DNA of 64,000 bases from Lactarius indigo (lineage: Eukaryota > Basidiomycota > Agaricomycetes > Russulales > Russulaceae), in NCBI GenBank assembly GCA_025766275.1, contig JAFKAC010000002.1, forward strand, positions 682,001-746,000. Direction: 5' to 3'. This document shows, piece after piece, positions 23,149 through 34,765 of the stretch. The translations under genes were made by a program, and so were the position numbers. The notes beneath the pieces are model-generated. The model ran no database searches. It was not told the origin of the DNA and was given only the letters and a program-made list of their open reading frames with translations. Each line of letters opens with the position of its first letter. Positions within the stretch are counted from its first letter, which is position 1.

Positions 23149-24781
23149 ATGGCCGAGTCCTCTGAGTCACCAACCGCTTTCCCGGGCCTCGTCAAACTGT
23201 AAGTTCGACGATATTGCAGTAGATGTCTTCTTCATGATCCATTGATCTCTTCACAGGGCTTCCCCTCTTGTGCGTTTGGCCTCGTTCTGTTGTCCACGCA
23301 ACTGATCTCATCCAATTCCTGCAGATCTTCGGCCCTCTATTCAACTGGGCACTCTACGGCGTTCTCTGTGTTCAGATTTGTACGAGACCTGTCCCTTGAA
23401 ATCTCGGCTTATTCCACTCACACAATTTCAGACGTATATAGCTACAATTTCCCAACAGACGAACGATCCATAAAATTTCTAGGTTGGTCTTCGAAATTCC
23501 TCGGAAACCTTGTGAAGTTAACTTGACGGTGAACTTTGAGCAGCTTATTTCATCTTCCTGCTGGAAACCGCTCAAACTGCGTTGACTGGGGCCGATGTCT
23601 ACTATTGGTTTGTTGCCGAATTTGGCAATGTGCAACACCTCGAGAAATCCCATTTCGCCCCTATAGACATTCCCATCATTACCGCAGTTATTTCGTTCAT
23701 CGTTCAGATATATTTCTGTTATCGAATTTGGGTATTGAGCAGACGGTCGTCGTGGATCTGTTGGATTATCGCTGTCGTATGTATTCCTGACTATCCTTGC
23801 ATTCTTCGAGCTTCTGACCTCATCCTGAACACAGGCTGCGGTGACTCAATCAGCCGCAGCGACGTGGGCGAGCGCCCAAGTCAGTAATATACACACTTTC
23901 GCCGAATCGTTTTGCTGACATAGCATTTAGTCACTAGCACTTGGGGGGAAGTATATGGTCACCAAGACAGCAGTATACGTACGCGCACTTCTTCGGTCTA
24001 ATTTTCCATACCACCTGATGCTTTGTCTTGTTCTTGTTAGTTATGGTCGATACCCAGTGCCTTGGCGGACATTCTGATCGCTGTGGCAATGACGCTTCTG
24101 GTATGACATCGCATTATTGAGTCCCTTACCGAGCCATTCAAGATCCTTTCGGATAGCTAAAAACGACTCATAATAACTTCTCGAGCTTTGTGTTAATTCG
24201 TGTGGTACGGCTTACCATTGAGACAAACGCCCTTACTAGTATGCGACTTTCGGAACGCCCCACGCAGACATGCACTTAACTTGTTTAGCCGCCTTGGCCA
24301 TTACGTCGCTCATACTTTATGCTGCTTTTCCTGTAAGTTTGACAGTGATACCCTACGTTCCGTCTTCTGACCTGATCACCGCATTCACAGAATGAGCTAT
24401 ATTATATGTACATGTACGTTCTATTGATTCGCCTCTGCACACTTTTCTGGCTAATATGGTAACAGAACTGAGATTATCGGCAAAGTGTGAGCGACACTTC
24501 ACACATCGCGCGCGAGCCCTACATGCTGACGACTTCTCAGGTACTCCAACACGCTCTTAGTGAGCCTCAACAATCGCATCTACTTCCGTGACCGGCAATC
24601 ACCCGGACATGGCAATGACGCCGTCCTCCCAGTTTCCAAGAGGCTTCACACTATGTCGCCAGGTTCTATCGTACCTGAGCCGCAGCCTCGGGCATCAATG
24701 GGTGTTATTTTACCGCTTTATTCCATTTACCGGCCTGGGGACCTAGGTAGTAGTATAGGCAACGACATCAACACCAGCTAG
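23149..24781 (+). CDS. DUF6534-like seven-TM membrane protein, copy 4 (tail cut by stop)
   Basis: Exons 23149-23198, 23257-23269, 23325-23379, 23432-23482, 23544-23776, 23835-23879, 23931-23978, 24041-24100, 24157-24238, 24289-24332, 24391-24413, 24466-24486, 24541-24781; 321 aa. The membrane region and YSNTLLVSLNNRIYFRD are intact. The frame ends at TAG 24779-24781, just before the donor of the last intron; the equivalent codon in copy 1 is TGG. Thus the C-terminal ~33 residues encoded by the last exon are lost. The promoter has TATAAGG instead of TATAAAG. Confidence 0.82.
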
Positions 24782-27359
24782 TCTCTGGTATGTGCGATTT
24801 CCTGTCACAACTACTGTCCAACGTTTTTGAAAAACTCGGTTTTGTTGTAGCCATACCCTAGCAGGAAATGTCGTATAATTTCAGAAGCTCCCGAGTGGAC
24901 AGTAGGCAGGTCTCTCCATCCTTACGGCCGAAAGGTTGAGATGTAGGATAGATTGTAATGTGATGTGCATTGTGGCTTGGACTTGGATTTAGTTTAGCGT
25001 TACTCTCCACTGGTACATCGGGAGCGGAGATTGGTTAGTTAGGCCAGCGTCGCACAGACTCCGTGAATCGTCACATTGGACATAGCAAGCTCCACTGTAG
25101 CCTATCACGATTCCGCGTAGGCTGTGTACGACCCATGTCCCCATTGACCCCCCAAATTTTTCGTCCTCACATTGACGTGAGCAGTGGCTGCAGTGTACAT
25201 TGGCCCCCAGCTTACACGATATCCACTGTAGGCTACTCCCCTACTGTCCGTCGTGTGTCTGTACTTTCTGGACGACGTCGGGCTATCTAATGTCTCAAAT
25301 CACTCGTGAAGCCATAACTCTCAGAAAAGATAGTGAAATCACTCGATACGAAAGCACCAAGGAGATTGAGATGGAAGGTGAACTGAAGGTCAAGAAGATC
25401 ATGTAACGAGTTATACATTGGTGGTATTTATGAAGTGAAGGGCTAAGTCGCGGCGTGTTAGAGCTGTGTTACGAATTGGACTTTGAACCCGGTGCCAGAA
25501 TCGATATCGAGCGCCACGGCCCGTATTGAGCAGTGGGACATGATATTCAAGGTGGGTGTAACGAAGAATCGACGCCATAGTAATGGCTTGCTCCTCTAAG
25601 CGGATTGTAGGTCATCTGGCGTGTCATACCAAGGGCTGGTTCCGAAGACCAATAAGACTGAATAAATAACATGAGCGAACACGACCGAGATGACCGAACT
25701 GCCGCATGGGATCGATAGCCTGAGCAGGCGTAGTAGAGGTGGCGCATGGCGCATGATGCGTGATGCGTGATGCGTGATGGAGTGCACAGCCAATTTATGT
25801 ATCATTTTCTAATGTAGTATAATTACACCTCATGCACACCAAACGACACTGTCTCATTGGTATTCGCGGAACCGTGTATCGCTCGACAGACTCGTAGCTC
25901 GACGTTCAAGTTCACTGACATCCACTGCAACGATGCCAGTGTATCCCCCTCTCCCCATGCTTAATCCAATGCGTGCCACCAAGAATAAACCGCTGGTTTG
26001 TCCGTCACCTACCGTAGATATAGATGTTATTCTGGGAGGGCGATCCAACCGATCTGATACGCAAAATTCCCGATTTCGGCCCACTACACGTTCGTCGAGA
26101 CCTGTCTCTGTCTGTGGTGTCTCAAACTCATTGCGTGCGCACATGCTCCCCGAAGTACAACTTTTTTCTCCATTGGGGGACGGGGGGGACCTATGATATA
26201 AAGCGGGGACACTGGAAAGAGGAGAGTCTTGGACGCGTAGTACAATGAAAGTGTGGTGCTACATAGGGTATTCTGTCCTCGAGCACACAAAAATGGATTC
26301 AAAAAAAAAATACAGCTTTGTCAACGTACTCACCGATGGCTCAAGAGAAGATTCGGAGGTACACGTGCCCGCCGTCTGGGTGTGTGCTGCTGACATGCAT
26401 CTCTTCCTCGAGTGGCTTAACGGCGGCGCGAATGTCCTTGTTCAGGATCAGCGTCTACCGCGCCGAGAACTGGGATCAGGACAGGGGAGTCCATCATGCA
26501 TGGGTGGATGTACAGCGGCCATGCCGCTGTGCCTTGTAGAGTTGGGGGTGATGATGGTTCCGTGGGATGGAAGCGCCGCAGCCCCTGTGGGCAGTGACTT
26601 GGGACCGTCGACGAATGAGGAGAGTGCACCAATGCACTTGTGCCCGACCTCAGCCTCCCTTGATCTTGAACTGTAATAAACTATTCCCAGCACATTGTTA
26701 CGAATTAATGTGCGCAGGATTCCTGCCGCAGGAAAATCCATCCCTCAGGAGGCCGTTTTTGGACGGTTGGAACGACCTATTTTCGCTTGGCTCGTGGTTG
26801 ATGCATTAGATGCAAGATAAGTATCGCCGTTCTGCAATGTGCAGCATCAGATCGGCCGTTTTGAAACAGACGCTGTGGCGACTTTGAAATCCCCTCCTAG
26901 TATTGTGGGAAACTGGTGGTACATACCGGGGGCGGCGGCCCGAATTTGTCGAACTCCCATTCGGCGTTGCTGACGAAGGCGACAGTTGTGATCATGATGG
27001 CGGCCGGGAGCCTTGCATCAAGAATCCACGTCGCACGGATCATTCGCTTCTCTTGGCGCTCTACTTGTAGTCATCGAACTTGCGGGTCGTGTCTCAAGTC
27101 TGGTGGGCGCAATTTTGTCACGAGGATGGCAATGCCTTAACGATGCTAGGCAGGCAGTCTGTGATGAACCGTGACGCTGATTGCACAGACCTCGATTCTG
27201 AGAAGAAGCATGCGCTCATCTAGTCCATACCTGTTTCATTGCCAAAAATAAAGGTGGTTACTAGTAAGGGAGCCGTATCGCGCCAGAGGTTTCTGTCTTT
27301 ATGACTCTTCGGCCATGTCGGCAGCTTCATCTCCGGGTTGTTTGCCTCGCAGTCTGACT
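24782..27359. other. intergenic between copies 4 and 5
   Basis: It holds the 3' flank of copy 4 (to about 25290), a short GCGTGATG-type repeat at 25741-25780, and from about 27010 the 5' flank homologous to that of copy 8. The middle (25800-26900) has several open frames of about 100-140 codons on both strands, none with recognisable domains. Confidence 0.45.
25741..25780. repeat. 8-bp microsatellite-like tract
   Basis: Tandem GCATGATG/GCGTGATG units, about four, in intergenic sequence. Confidence 0.8.
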
Positions 27360-27448
27360 TATAAAACTGTCCTTGTGGTCCGCAACCTCCTTGTCCCCAC
27401 TCCTCCGTAACGCTAGTCCTAGTCCATGTCCTCGAATCTACGGCATTA

Positions 27449-29266
27449 ATGACCGAAAACTCTGAGTCACGAACGGCTTACCCAGACGTCACCAAAATGT
27501 AAGTCCCGACCTGGCGATTCGTGTTAGTAGTAGTTTATCTGATTGTCCCTGATCGTTTCCCAGAGCTGCTCCTCTTGTGCGCTTGTCCTCGTTCTGCTGT
27601 CCGTGAAACCTGTCTTCAAGAATCTATGCAGCTGCTTGGTCCTCTATTCAACTGGGGGCTCTACGGCGTTCTCTGCGTCCAGATTTGTACGAGGCCTGTT
27701 CGTCGAAACCTCAGCTTATTCCACTTACCCGCTTCCAGATGTATACAGCTACAATTTTCCAAAGGACAGACGATCCGTAAAGTTTATAGGTGGGTATCAG
27801 ATATTACTCGGAAGCTCTGTAACGTCACCTTGAAGGCAAACCTTGAGCAGCTTATTTTGTATTCCTGCTGGACACCGCTCAAACTGCACTGACTGGGGCT
27901 GATATCTACTATTGGTTTGTTGATGGATTTGGCGATGTAGAGCGCCTCGCGCGTTCCCATTTCTCCCCAATAGACTCCCCCATCATGACCACAGTTATTT
28001 CGTCCATGGTCCAAGGATACTTCTGTTATCGAATTTGGGTGCTAAACAAACAGTCATTATGGATCTGTTTGATCATCGTTGTCGTATGTATATCGGACCG
28101 CCCTCACATTCTTCAGGCTCCTGACGTTTTCCTGAATATAGAGTGCGGTGACTCAAGTGGTAGCCGCGATATGGCTAGGAACTACAGTCAGTACCGTACA
28201 CTCTTTTACTGAACTGTCTCACACAGCATTTAGTCTCTGATCGCTGGGAAGTATGTGGTTTCAAAGACAGGTGTATATGTACGCACAGTCATTTCTGTCA
28301 AAGTAGGCATATCACTGATATGGCGCCTCCTGGTTGTCGTGTTAGTTATGGTCAATACCGAGCGCCCTGGCCGACATTCTGATCGCGGTGGCGATGACGC
28401 TTCTGGTATGGTATCACTCAGGATATATGCCCCTTCATTACGTCGACCGAGCTCCCTTTGGACAGCTAAGAGTGGCGAGTGGCAACTTCTCCAACTTCGT
28501 ATTAATTCGTGTGGTACGACTTACTATTGAGACAAACACACTTACTGGTACCTCTCCCTTGGAACCCCCCTCATCCGTGGATTGATTTGTCGTTTAGCCG
28601 CCCTGGCCATCATGATCCTCGTGCTTTATGCTTCCTTTCCTGTGAGCCAGGCCGAGATAAGCTACGACCTACCCTCTGACCCGATCTTATCGTTCACAGA
28701 ATGAGCTATATTATATGTACCTGTATGTTCTCTTGGCCTACCGCCGGGCGTATTTCTGGCTAATGTGGGCAACAGGACTAAGGTTATTGGGAAAGTGTGA
28801 GTGAAATCTTATGCACTCTGTTCGAGTTAAACGCTAACTGGTACATGCTTCAGGTACTCCAACACGCTCTTAGTGAGCCTCAACAATCGCATCTACTTCC
28901 GTGACCACCAACCACCCGAGCAAGGTGATACCCCTCACCTTACCACTGTCTCCGACCGGGTCCACGCTACCGCGCTGTCACCAATCCGTTTCGCCCCACC
29001 TGAACCACGGCCGCGAACACCAACAATGGACAATTACTCTGTTCCCCGACTGGAGAACCTAGATCATGATAATAGTAAAGGCGATGACGCCAGCACTGGC
29101 AAGTCTCTGGTGTGTACAGTTTCCTGTCACAATTGGTGACCGATTACAATGTCTCTGAATGGCTTAGTTTCGCTCCGGCTCCCTCAGGCAATATCATAAT
29201 AGTCATATACTTCCCGAAGATCACGAGTGGACAGTGGGCACATTAACCTTACTACAGAAAGGATGA
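27449..29266 (+). CDS. DUF6534-like seven-TM membrane protein, copy 5
   Basis: Exons 27449-27498, 27564-27576, 27632-27686, 27739-27789, 27851-28083, 28142-28186, 28234-28278, 28346-28405, 28466-28547, 28598-28641, 28700-28722, 28776-28796, 28854-29109, 29168-29266; 358 aa. The last intron uses acceptor GGCTTAG (29167); the acceptor at the usual place would give an immediate stop. It has the hallmark YSNTLLVSLNNRIYFRD and full hydrophobic segments. An 8-codon upstream frame (27426-27449) ends in TAA that overlaps the start codon as TAATG, which could limit or couple translation. Confidence 0.83.
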
Positions 29267-31088
29267 GATGTGATCGCATTGGGGTAAGGACTTGGACCCA
29301 CTGTCTTCTAGCGTGACTCTACCCTGCATCTACTTTATTGGGTCTGTGTCGACTCTACTAGTATCAATCGTCACATTTGGAATAGTACGCTTAACTATCG
29401 TAATCTCAGGACTCCACGTAGACCGTGAATATCCTACGCCCCCAATTTTTCGTCCTCACATTAATGTTCTTCGGGAAATTTTCGAGAAATTTACCCCAGC
29501 TTCCGTCGCAGACAATATGATGCCCGCTGCTGTTGACTATCTCTCACTGTCCGCTGTGTATCTACGCTTTCAAGATGACGGCTTTAGCCGCCCGTGGAGC
29601 ATCAAAGTCACTCGAGGGAGAAATGTGGGGGAATTGCCCTAATGTTCGTGCCACGGCGGAGAATTGAATGGTGTACCAGATACTAACCATAGATGGTGCT
29701 TAAGCGCTTCTACTAAGCTGATTCTCACATCAGTGCCTACTGCTATTTATCTACTATGCCCCACAACTAGTCCGACTGGTATTTCGGTCACGGTTGCAGT
29801 GTGGAAGCTACAGTCGGGAATGCCAGGCTGTTCCTTGAACTTGAATGGTTTTGACTTAGATTAGGTCGGAAGGGAGGAGGTTAGTGACGCTCCGGCGAGG
29901 GACGGATCCGGGTATCCCAGTGGCCGGGCCCGGGTGTGTATGAAACTCAATCTCGTCTGTTCACCCACAGGGTGCATCACCAGTTTTCCGCCGGATTCGT
30001 AATGTGAAGGGGTAAATCAAAGGCTTCATCACGATTTCACGTTTTGTGTGTGTAGACTGTGAGACGGACACCTTGGTTCATGAATAGAACCAGAAATATG
30101 ACGCTTGACCATGTATCGTCTTGGTTCGGGACCAATCCCATGTATCAACTCGGAATATCTCAGTTCACTCATGAAGTCAACACACCAATAACTCCCAGGC
30201 ATGGTAGCGAAACTCACCAGTAGGAGAATACCGGGGAGATTGAGTCGGAAGATCAACTGAGAGGGGTAGTGACTGGGTAGTGGCTTGAACACCGGTAGTA
30301 ACCATGACCATAGTGAGAAGGGTGGTAGTGATTGTGTTCAAGCCGTTTCGCGAACTGCCACTGGCAGTGGGTGCTAGTGTTCCTGTGTGAACTTGAAACT
30401 ATCAAGCGCCGCTGCGCCACTAGTACATCAGCAAAACAAAATATGACTAGCCGTGACTAGGGGAACTAGCTCCTACCATATTTGGGTGTCACTAGTCAGC
30501 ACTAGTCACGGCTAGTGCTCCTAGTAACGTTTTGTTTTCCTGATGGCCTATGCCAATGGTACAAATAATTCTACGATAAGATACAAGATAAGTATTCGTA
30601 AGTGCAATCAATAACACCACTGACATGTTCTAATAATAATGCCATGACCATCTGTGCCAAGGAACGTCGTCTGGCTCATGATCAGCACCGCTGGTCCGAC
30701 TTGTCCTCAGCCTGAGCTAGCCCGACTTTCGTGGGAGCACGGGAATTAGTAGCGTCGCATGCGGGTGGCCTTTCGAAGAACCAACTCTCACTGACATTCA
30801 TTTGATTCAAGTTTGTGCTGTCACCAACAATGGCTAGTGTTGTGAATAACGCAAAAACCAGATATTACGAGAGTATCTTTTCGAAACGTCATCAGGCCTC
30901 AGGAGTTATACCTCTTTTGACGCTGACGCTGACACACATGAAGTATGATTTGCATCAACGTTCCATGTTTCTTGACATGCGCGCTTCTAATCTGTACCCG
31001 GTCATGCCCCATCGCTGCGAACGTAGTCGGTATGGGAGTAATATCTACGCCGGTGTTTTCGTTCGCACTCCCCATCTGAAATTCAGCT
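29267..31088. other. intergenic between copies 5 and 6
   Basis: It carries the shared 3' blocks (to about 29860) and a short foldback element (30426-30545). A promoter-proximal flank precedes the TATAAAG at 31089. No gene is supported. Confidence 0.5.
30426..30545. mobile_element. 120-bp foldback/MITE-like element
   Basis: Terminal inverted repeats of 16 bp match at 15 positions: CATCAGCAAAACAAAA at 30426-30441 against the reverse complement of 30530-30545. Inside, CTAGCCGTGACTAG on the left pairs with CTAGTCACGGCTAG on the right, so most of the element can fold back. It has no coding capacity. A target-site duplication is not clear. Confidence 0.6.
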
Positions 31089-31182
31089 TATAAAGTCCTC
31101 CTCATGGCCAACAACCTAGCTGTATCTGCCCCACCACTACGTGAAGCTAGTTCCCGTCCACTTCTTAACATCTACAACATCA

Positions 31183-32889
31183 ATGGCCGAGTCTTCTGGG
31201 TCACCGACCCCTTCCCGGACGCCGGATGTCATTAAACTGTAAGTTCGGTGATACCTCTGAAGTCTTCCCCTCATAATGCGCTGATCTTTCACAGAGCTGC
31301 CCCTCTTGTGCGTTTGGTTGGCATCGCTCTGCTATCCACACAACTGATACCTTCAACAATGCCGCAGCTCTTCGGCCCGCTAGTCAACTGGGCGCTCTAT
31401 GGAGTTCTCTGCGTCCAAATTTGTACGAGGCCTGTCTTTCGGATTTCATTGGCTTATTCCACTCACACACATTTAGACGTATATAGCTACAATTTTCCCA
31501 AGGACAAACTATCCGTAAAGTTTCTAGGTTGGTGGTGGATGTTAGTAGGAACTCCTGTAGTGTCAGGGCTAACTTTGAGCAGCTTATTTCGTGTTCGTGG
31601 TAGAGACTGTTCAAACTGCGCTGACCGGAAGCGATGTCTACTATTGGTTTGTTACTGGATTTGGAAATGTGGAACGCCTCGGGGATCCCCATTTCGGCCC
31701 CATAGACATTTCTGTCATTACTGGAATTATTTCACTCGTCGTTCAGGGATATTTCTGCTATCGAATTTGGGTGCTGAGCAGATGGCGGTCATTGTGGATT
31801 TGTTGGATTATTGCTATCGTATGCATACCTCTTCCTCTCCTGCCATCCTTCAAGCTCTTGACATTTTTCTAAATACAGAACTCGGTGACTCAATCAGTCA
31901 TAGCGATATCTCTGGGCCTCAAAGTCAGTACTATAGACATTATTACTAAAAGGTCTTATCTTACACAACGTAAAGTCGCTCATAGTCAGGAAATATCTGA
32001 CTTCCAAGACAGGTGTATATGTATGTGCACTCTCTTCGGTTTATTTGGTCACACCACCTGATATCTTCTCTCATTAGTTGTGGTCGATATCAAGTGCCAT
32101 GGCAGATATTCTGATCGTGGTGGCAATGATGCTGCTGGTACGGGATTATATTATTGGATCCCCTGATAAATTGATCGACCCAGATTCTTTTGGGCAGCTG
32201 AGAAGGGCAAGAAGCAACTTCTCGAACTTTGTGTTAATTCGTGTGGTACGACTTACCATTGAGACAAATGCTCTTACTGGTACCTGTCTCCCGGGACCCC
32301 CCACACACAGACGTGCATCTAACTTGTATGTTCAGCAACTTTGGCCATCACAGGCCTTGTGCTTTATGCTGCCTTTCCTGTAAGCTAGACCGAGATACGC
32401 TACGATCCACCTTCTGACCTAGTTACCTCATTTGCAGGATGAGCTTTATATTCTATATGTGTACGTCTTCTCCGTCCACCACTGTGTTCCATTCCGGCTG
32501 ATGTGGAAAAAGATCCGAGATTATTGGAAAACTGTGAGTGACACCATATACCATGTTTGAACCCAAGCGCTGACGAATGTGTAAGGTACTCCAACACGCT
32601 CTTAGTGAGCCTCAACAATCGCATTTACTTCCGTGAGCACCAAGCACCCGAAAATGATGATAATGCCATCACGGTCTCCGTCCGGGTCCGCGCCGCCACA
32701 CAATCATCTCTCAGTTTCGCCGTACCTGAACCACAGTCACGAACGCCAACGGGTGATAATTTCCGGCTCTGCACCATTTCCCAGAAAGTGGAGTCAGATT
32801 CAGATGAAAGCAGAGGCGATGACATCGATGTTGGAGGTGCAACTGGTGCAAGTGTCAGGCCAGCTGGACTGGTGATGCACGATGCCTGA
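31183..32889 (+). CDS. DUF6534-like seven-TM membrane protein, copy 6 (novel tail)
   Basis: Exons 31183-31238, 31295-31307, 31368-31422, 31477-31527, 31583-31818, 31879-31923, 31976-32020, 32078-32137, 32198-32279, 32336-32379, 32438-32460, 32513-32533, 32586-32889; 344 aa. The membrane region is complete. The N-terminus is two codons longer than in most copies, and exon 5 one codon longer. The tail departs from the family after GDDIDV and ends MHDA without the last intron, because about 150 bp present in other copies are missing and downstream sequence has become coding. Confidence 0.82.
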
Positions 32890-33428
32890 CCGATATTGTT
32901 ACATTGTAGAACTCGGCTACTTTGGCGTAACTTTCCACTGTATTTGCAGCAGGGACTGGCAGGTTAACGTTGGGCCTGTTTCACGCCTCACTGTAATCGA
33001 TCATGATTCCGTGTGGCCCGGACCATGAACGTTCCGTTTACAACCTTACGTCAAAGTGAGTGGTGGCTGTGGATTCTTCGAGCAATTGATCTTCAGCCTC
33101 TAACGCGACCAGCAAGATCTCTGCTGTGGGCCGCTCTCCTACTATCCGTCGTGTGCCTGTTCATTCTGTATATATAACGGCGCTACGTCCGTGGAGCCAC
33201 GTACCCAGTAACCAATGCCGTTTGTACAGACTTAGGTTCTGAGAAGAAGCTGTGGCTAAAGGCGTGGGCCGCACTTATAGAGGCTAGTCCATACCTTCTC
33301 TTCGCCGAGGACGAAGGTGATTGACATTGGGGTAATATCTACCCCCAGTTTCTGTCCTTGTGACTTCCTGGGCCAAGTCGGCGCCTTGATCTCCGAGTTG
33401 TTTGCACTCACAGTCCGACTTTTCAGAT
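32890..33428. other. 3' flank of copy 6 and 5' flank of relic 7
   Basis: It contains the shared 3' block (about 33095-33170, ATCTCTGCTGTGGGCCGCTC and CCGTCGTGTGCCTG), then the 5' flank of the next unit. No gene is supported. Confidence 0.5.
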
Positions 33429-33580
33429 TATAAAACCACCTTTGTGGTCCGCAACCAAGTCGCAACCTCTCCATCTCCATTTCCCCATCATGCTAGTTCC
33501 CGTCCATGCCCTCAAATCTACAGAATTAATGGCCGAATAATCTGAGTCACGAATCGCTTCCCCCGAAGTCGACAAAAGTG
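33429..33580 (+). pseudogene. DUF6534 unit relic: promoter and exon 1 only (copy 7)
   Basis: TATAAAA at 33429-33435 with the family promoter block and an ATG at 33529 are present. Exon 1 reads MAE then stop (TAA), and the donor site is altered (GTGCGAG). No other exon follows; the sequence passes straight into the 3' flank type found after other copies (about 33690-33735 resembles 29735-29785). The gene body was therefore deleted, probably by unequal recombination. An 8-codon upstream frame (33506-33529) ends TAATG, as in copy 5. Confidence 0.75.
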
Positions 33581-34711
33581 CGAGTTCGAGTTCGAAGATA
33601 CTGTGTTAGCCTGTAGTGGTGAGTCATGGACTCTCCCGAAATCCTACCCTCTCGACCAGTCCAAAACTCTGGTTACATCGCATCGGCGCCTACTATTACT
33701 TATCTACTGCGCTCACGACTAGTCTAACTAGAGATATGATGCTTGGTCATGCATTACCTTTGGTTGGGAACCAGCTCCAAATCGGAGTAACGAGTATATC
33801 AGTTCACATGATATTCCACACGAAGCTAATGCATCGACAACGCCCCCATAACCCCTAGGTACTGTGGGGAGATCAGTCAATACGAGGATTGCGATGGAAG
33901 GGCAAATCAAATGTCGCGATGGAATGGTAAATCCATGATGAAAAGGGTGGCGATGATCAAGTCTAAGCCGCGGAGAGTTCGACTCGGACTTAGAGTTGTG
34001 TTACGAACTGGACTCGAGTCCAGAATCGGTATGGAGGGCCACAGCTGTACTGGGCTGTGGGATATGATACGGTGATATGAAGAATCAGACTGTACCACTG
34101 GTATGCACTAGGGATCATCACGGTGTAATGTAGGTTTCTGGTCCATGACAGATGCGTGATCGCTGGCCATCACAAACACCGCCTCTGTTATTTGTGACAA
34201 TCCTGGTAAACCAATGGCGCATCCCGGGCCGGCGGGTGGAGGCTTAGCTTCTTGAACCTCCGGGATAATCATTACAACCTTGTTACTAACCAATTGAAAG
34301 GCACGCCAGGTCACGGTTACGATTACACCCTCTTATAGCACTGATCGGGTCCACATGGCGCTTCAGGCTTGTATCAAGCATCCACATTCCGCGGATCACT
34401 GGTATCCTCTCTCGGCGCTCTAGTCATCGAACCCACAAGTCGTGTCTCGAACCCAATGAACCCACTAGTGTCATGAGCGTGGCGGCGGCGCAGGCACGGA
34501 GCGATCAGCGCCGATTGCAGACTCGGATTCTAGGAAGCAGCTGCGCGCTGTTAGTCCATATCTATCTCGTCGCCAAGGACGAACTTAAGGTGATTGGTAC
34601 GGAAGCAAAATCTGCGCCGGTGATACTAGAGGTTCCTATCTTTATTACCTCTCACCCATGTCTGTGTCTTGATCTCCGAGCCGTTCGCACTCACACCCCG
34701 ACTTCTGGGAT
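33581..34711. other. 3' flank of relic 7 and 5' flank of copy 8
   Basis: The left part is array 3' flank. From about 34370 it aligns with the region before copy 5 (about 27005 on), including GTCATCGAACCCACAAGTCG-like and TCTGTGTCTTGATCTCC-like blocks. No gene is supported. Confidence 0.5.
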
Positions 34712-34765
34712 TATAAAAACTTTTGGTCCTCAACCTCCCTACTCCAGTGCTTCCACTTCTCCTTA

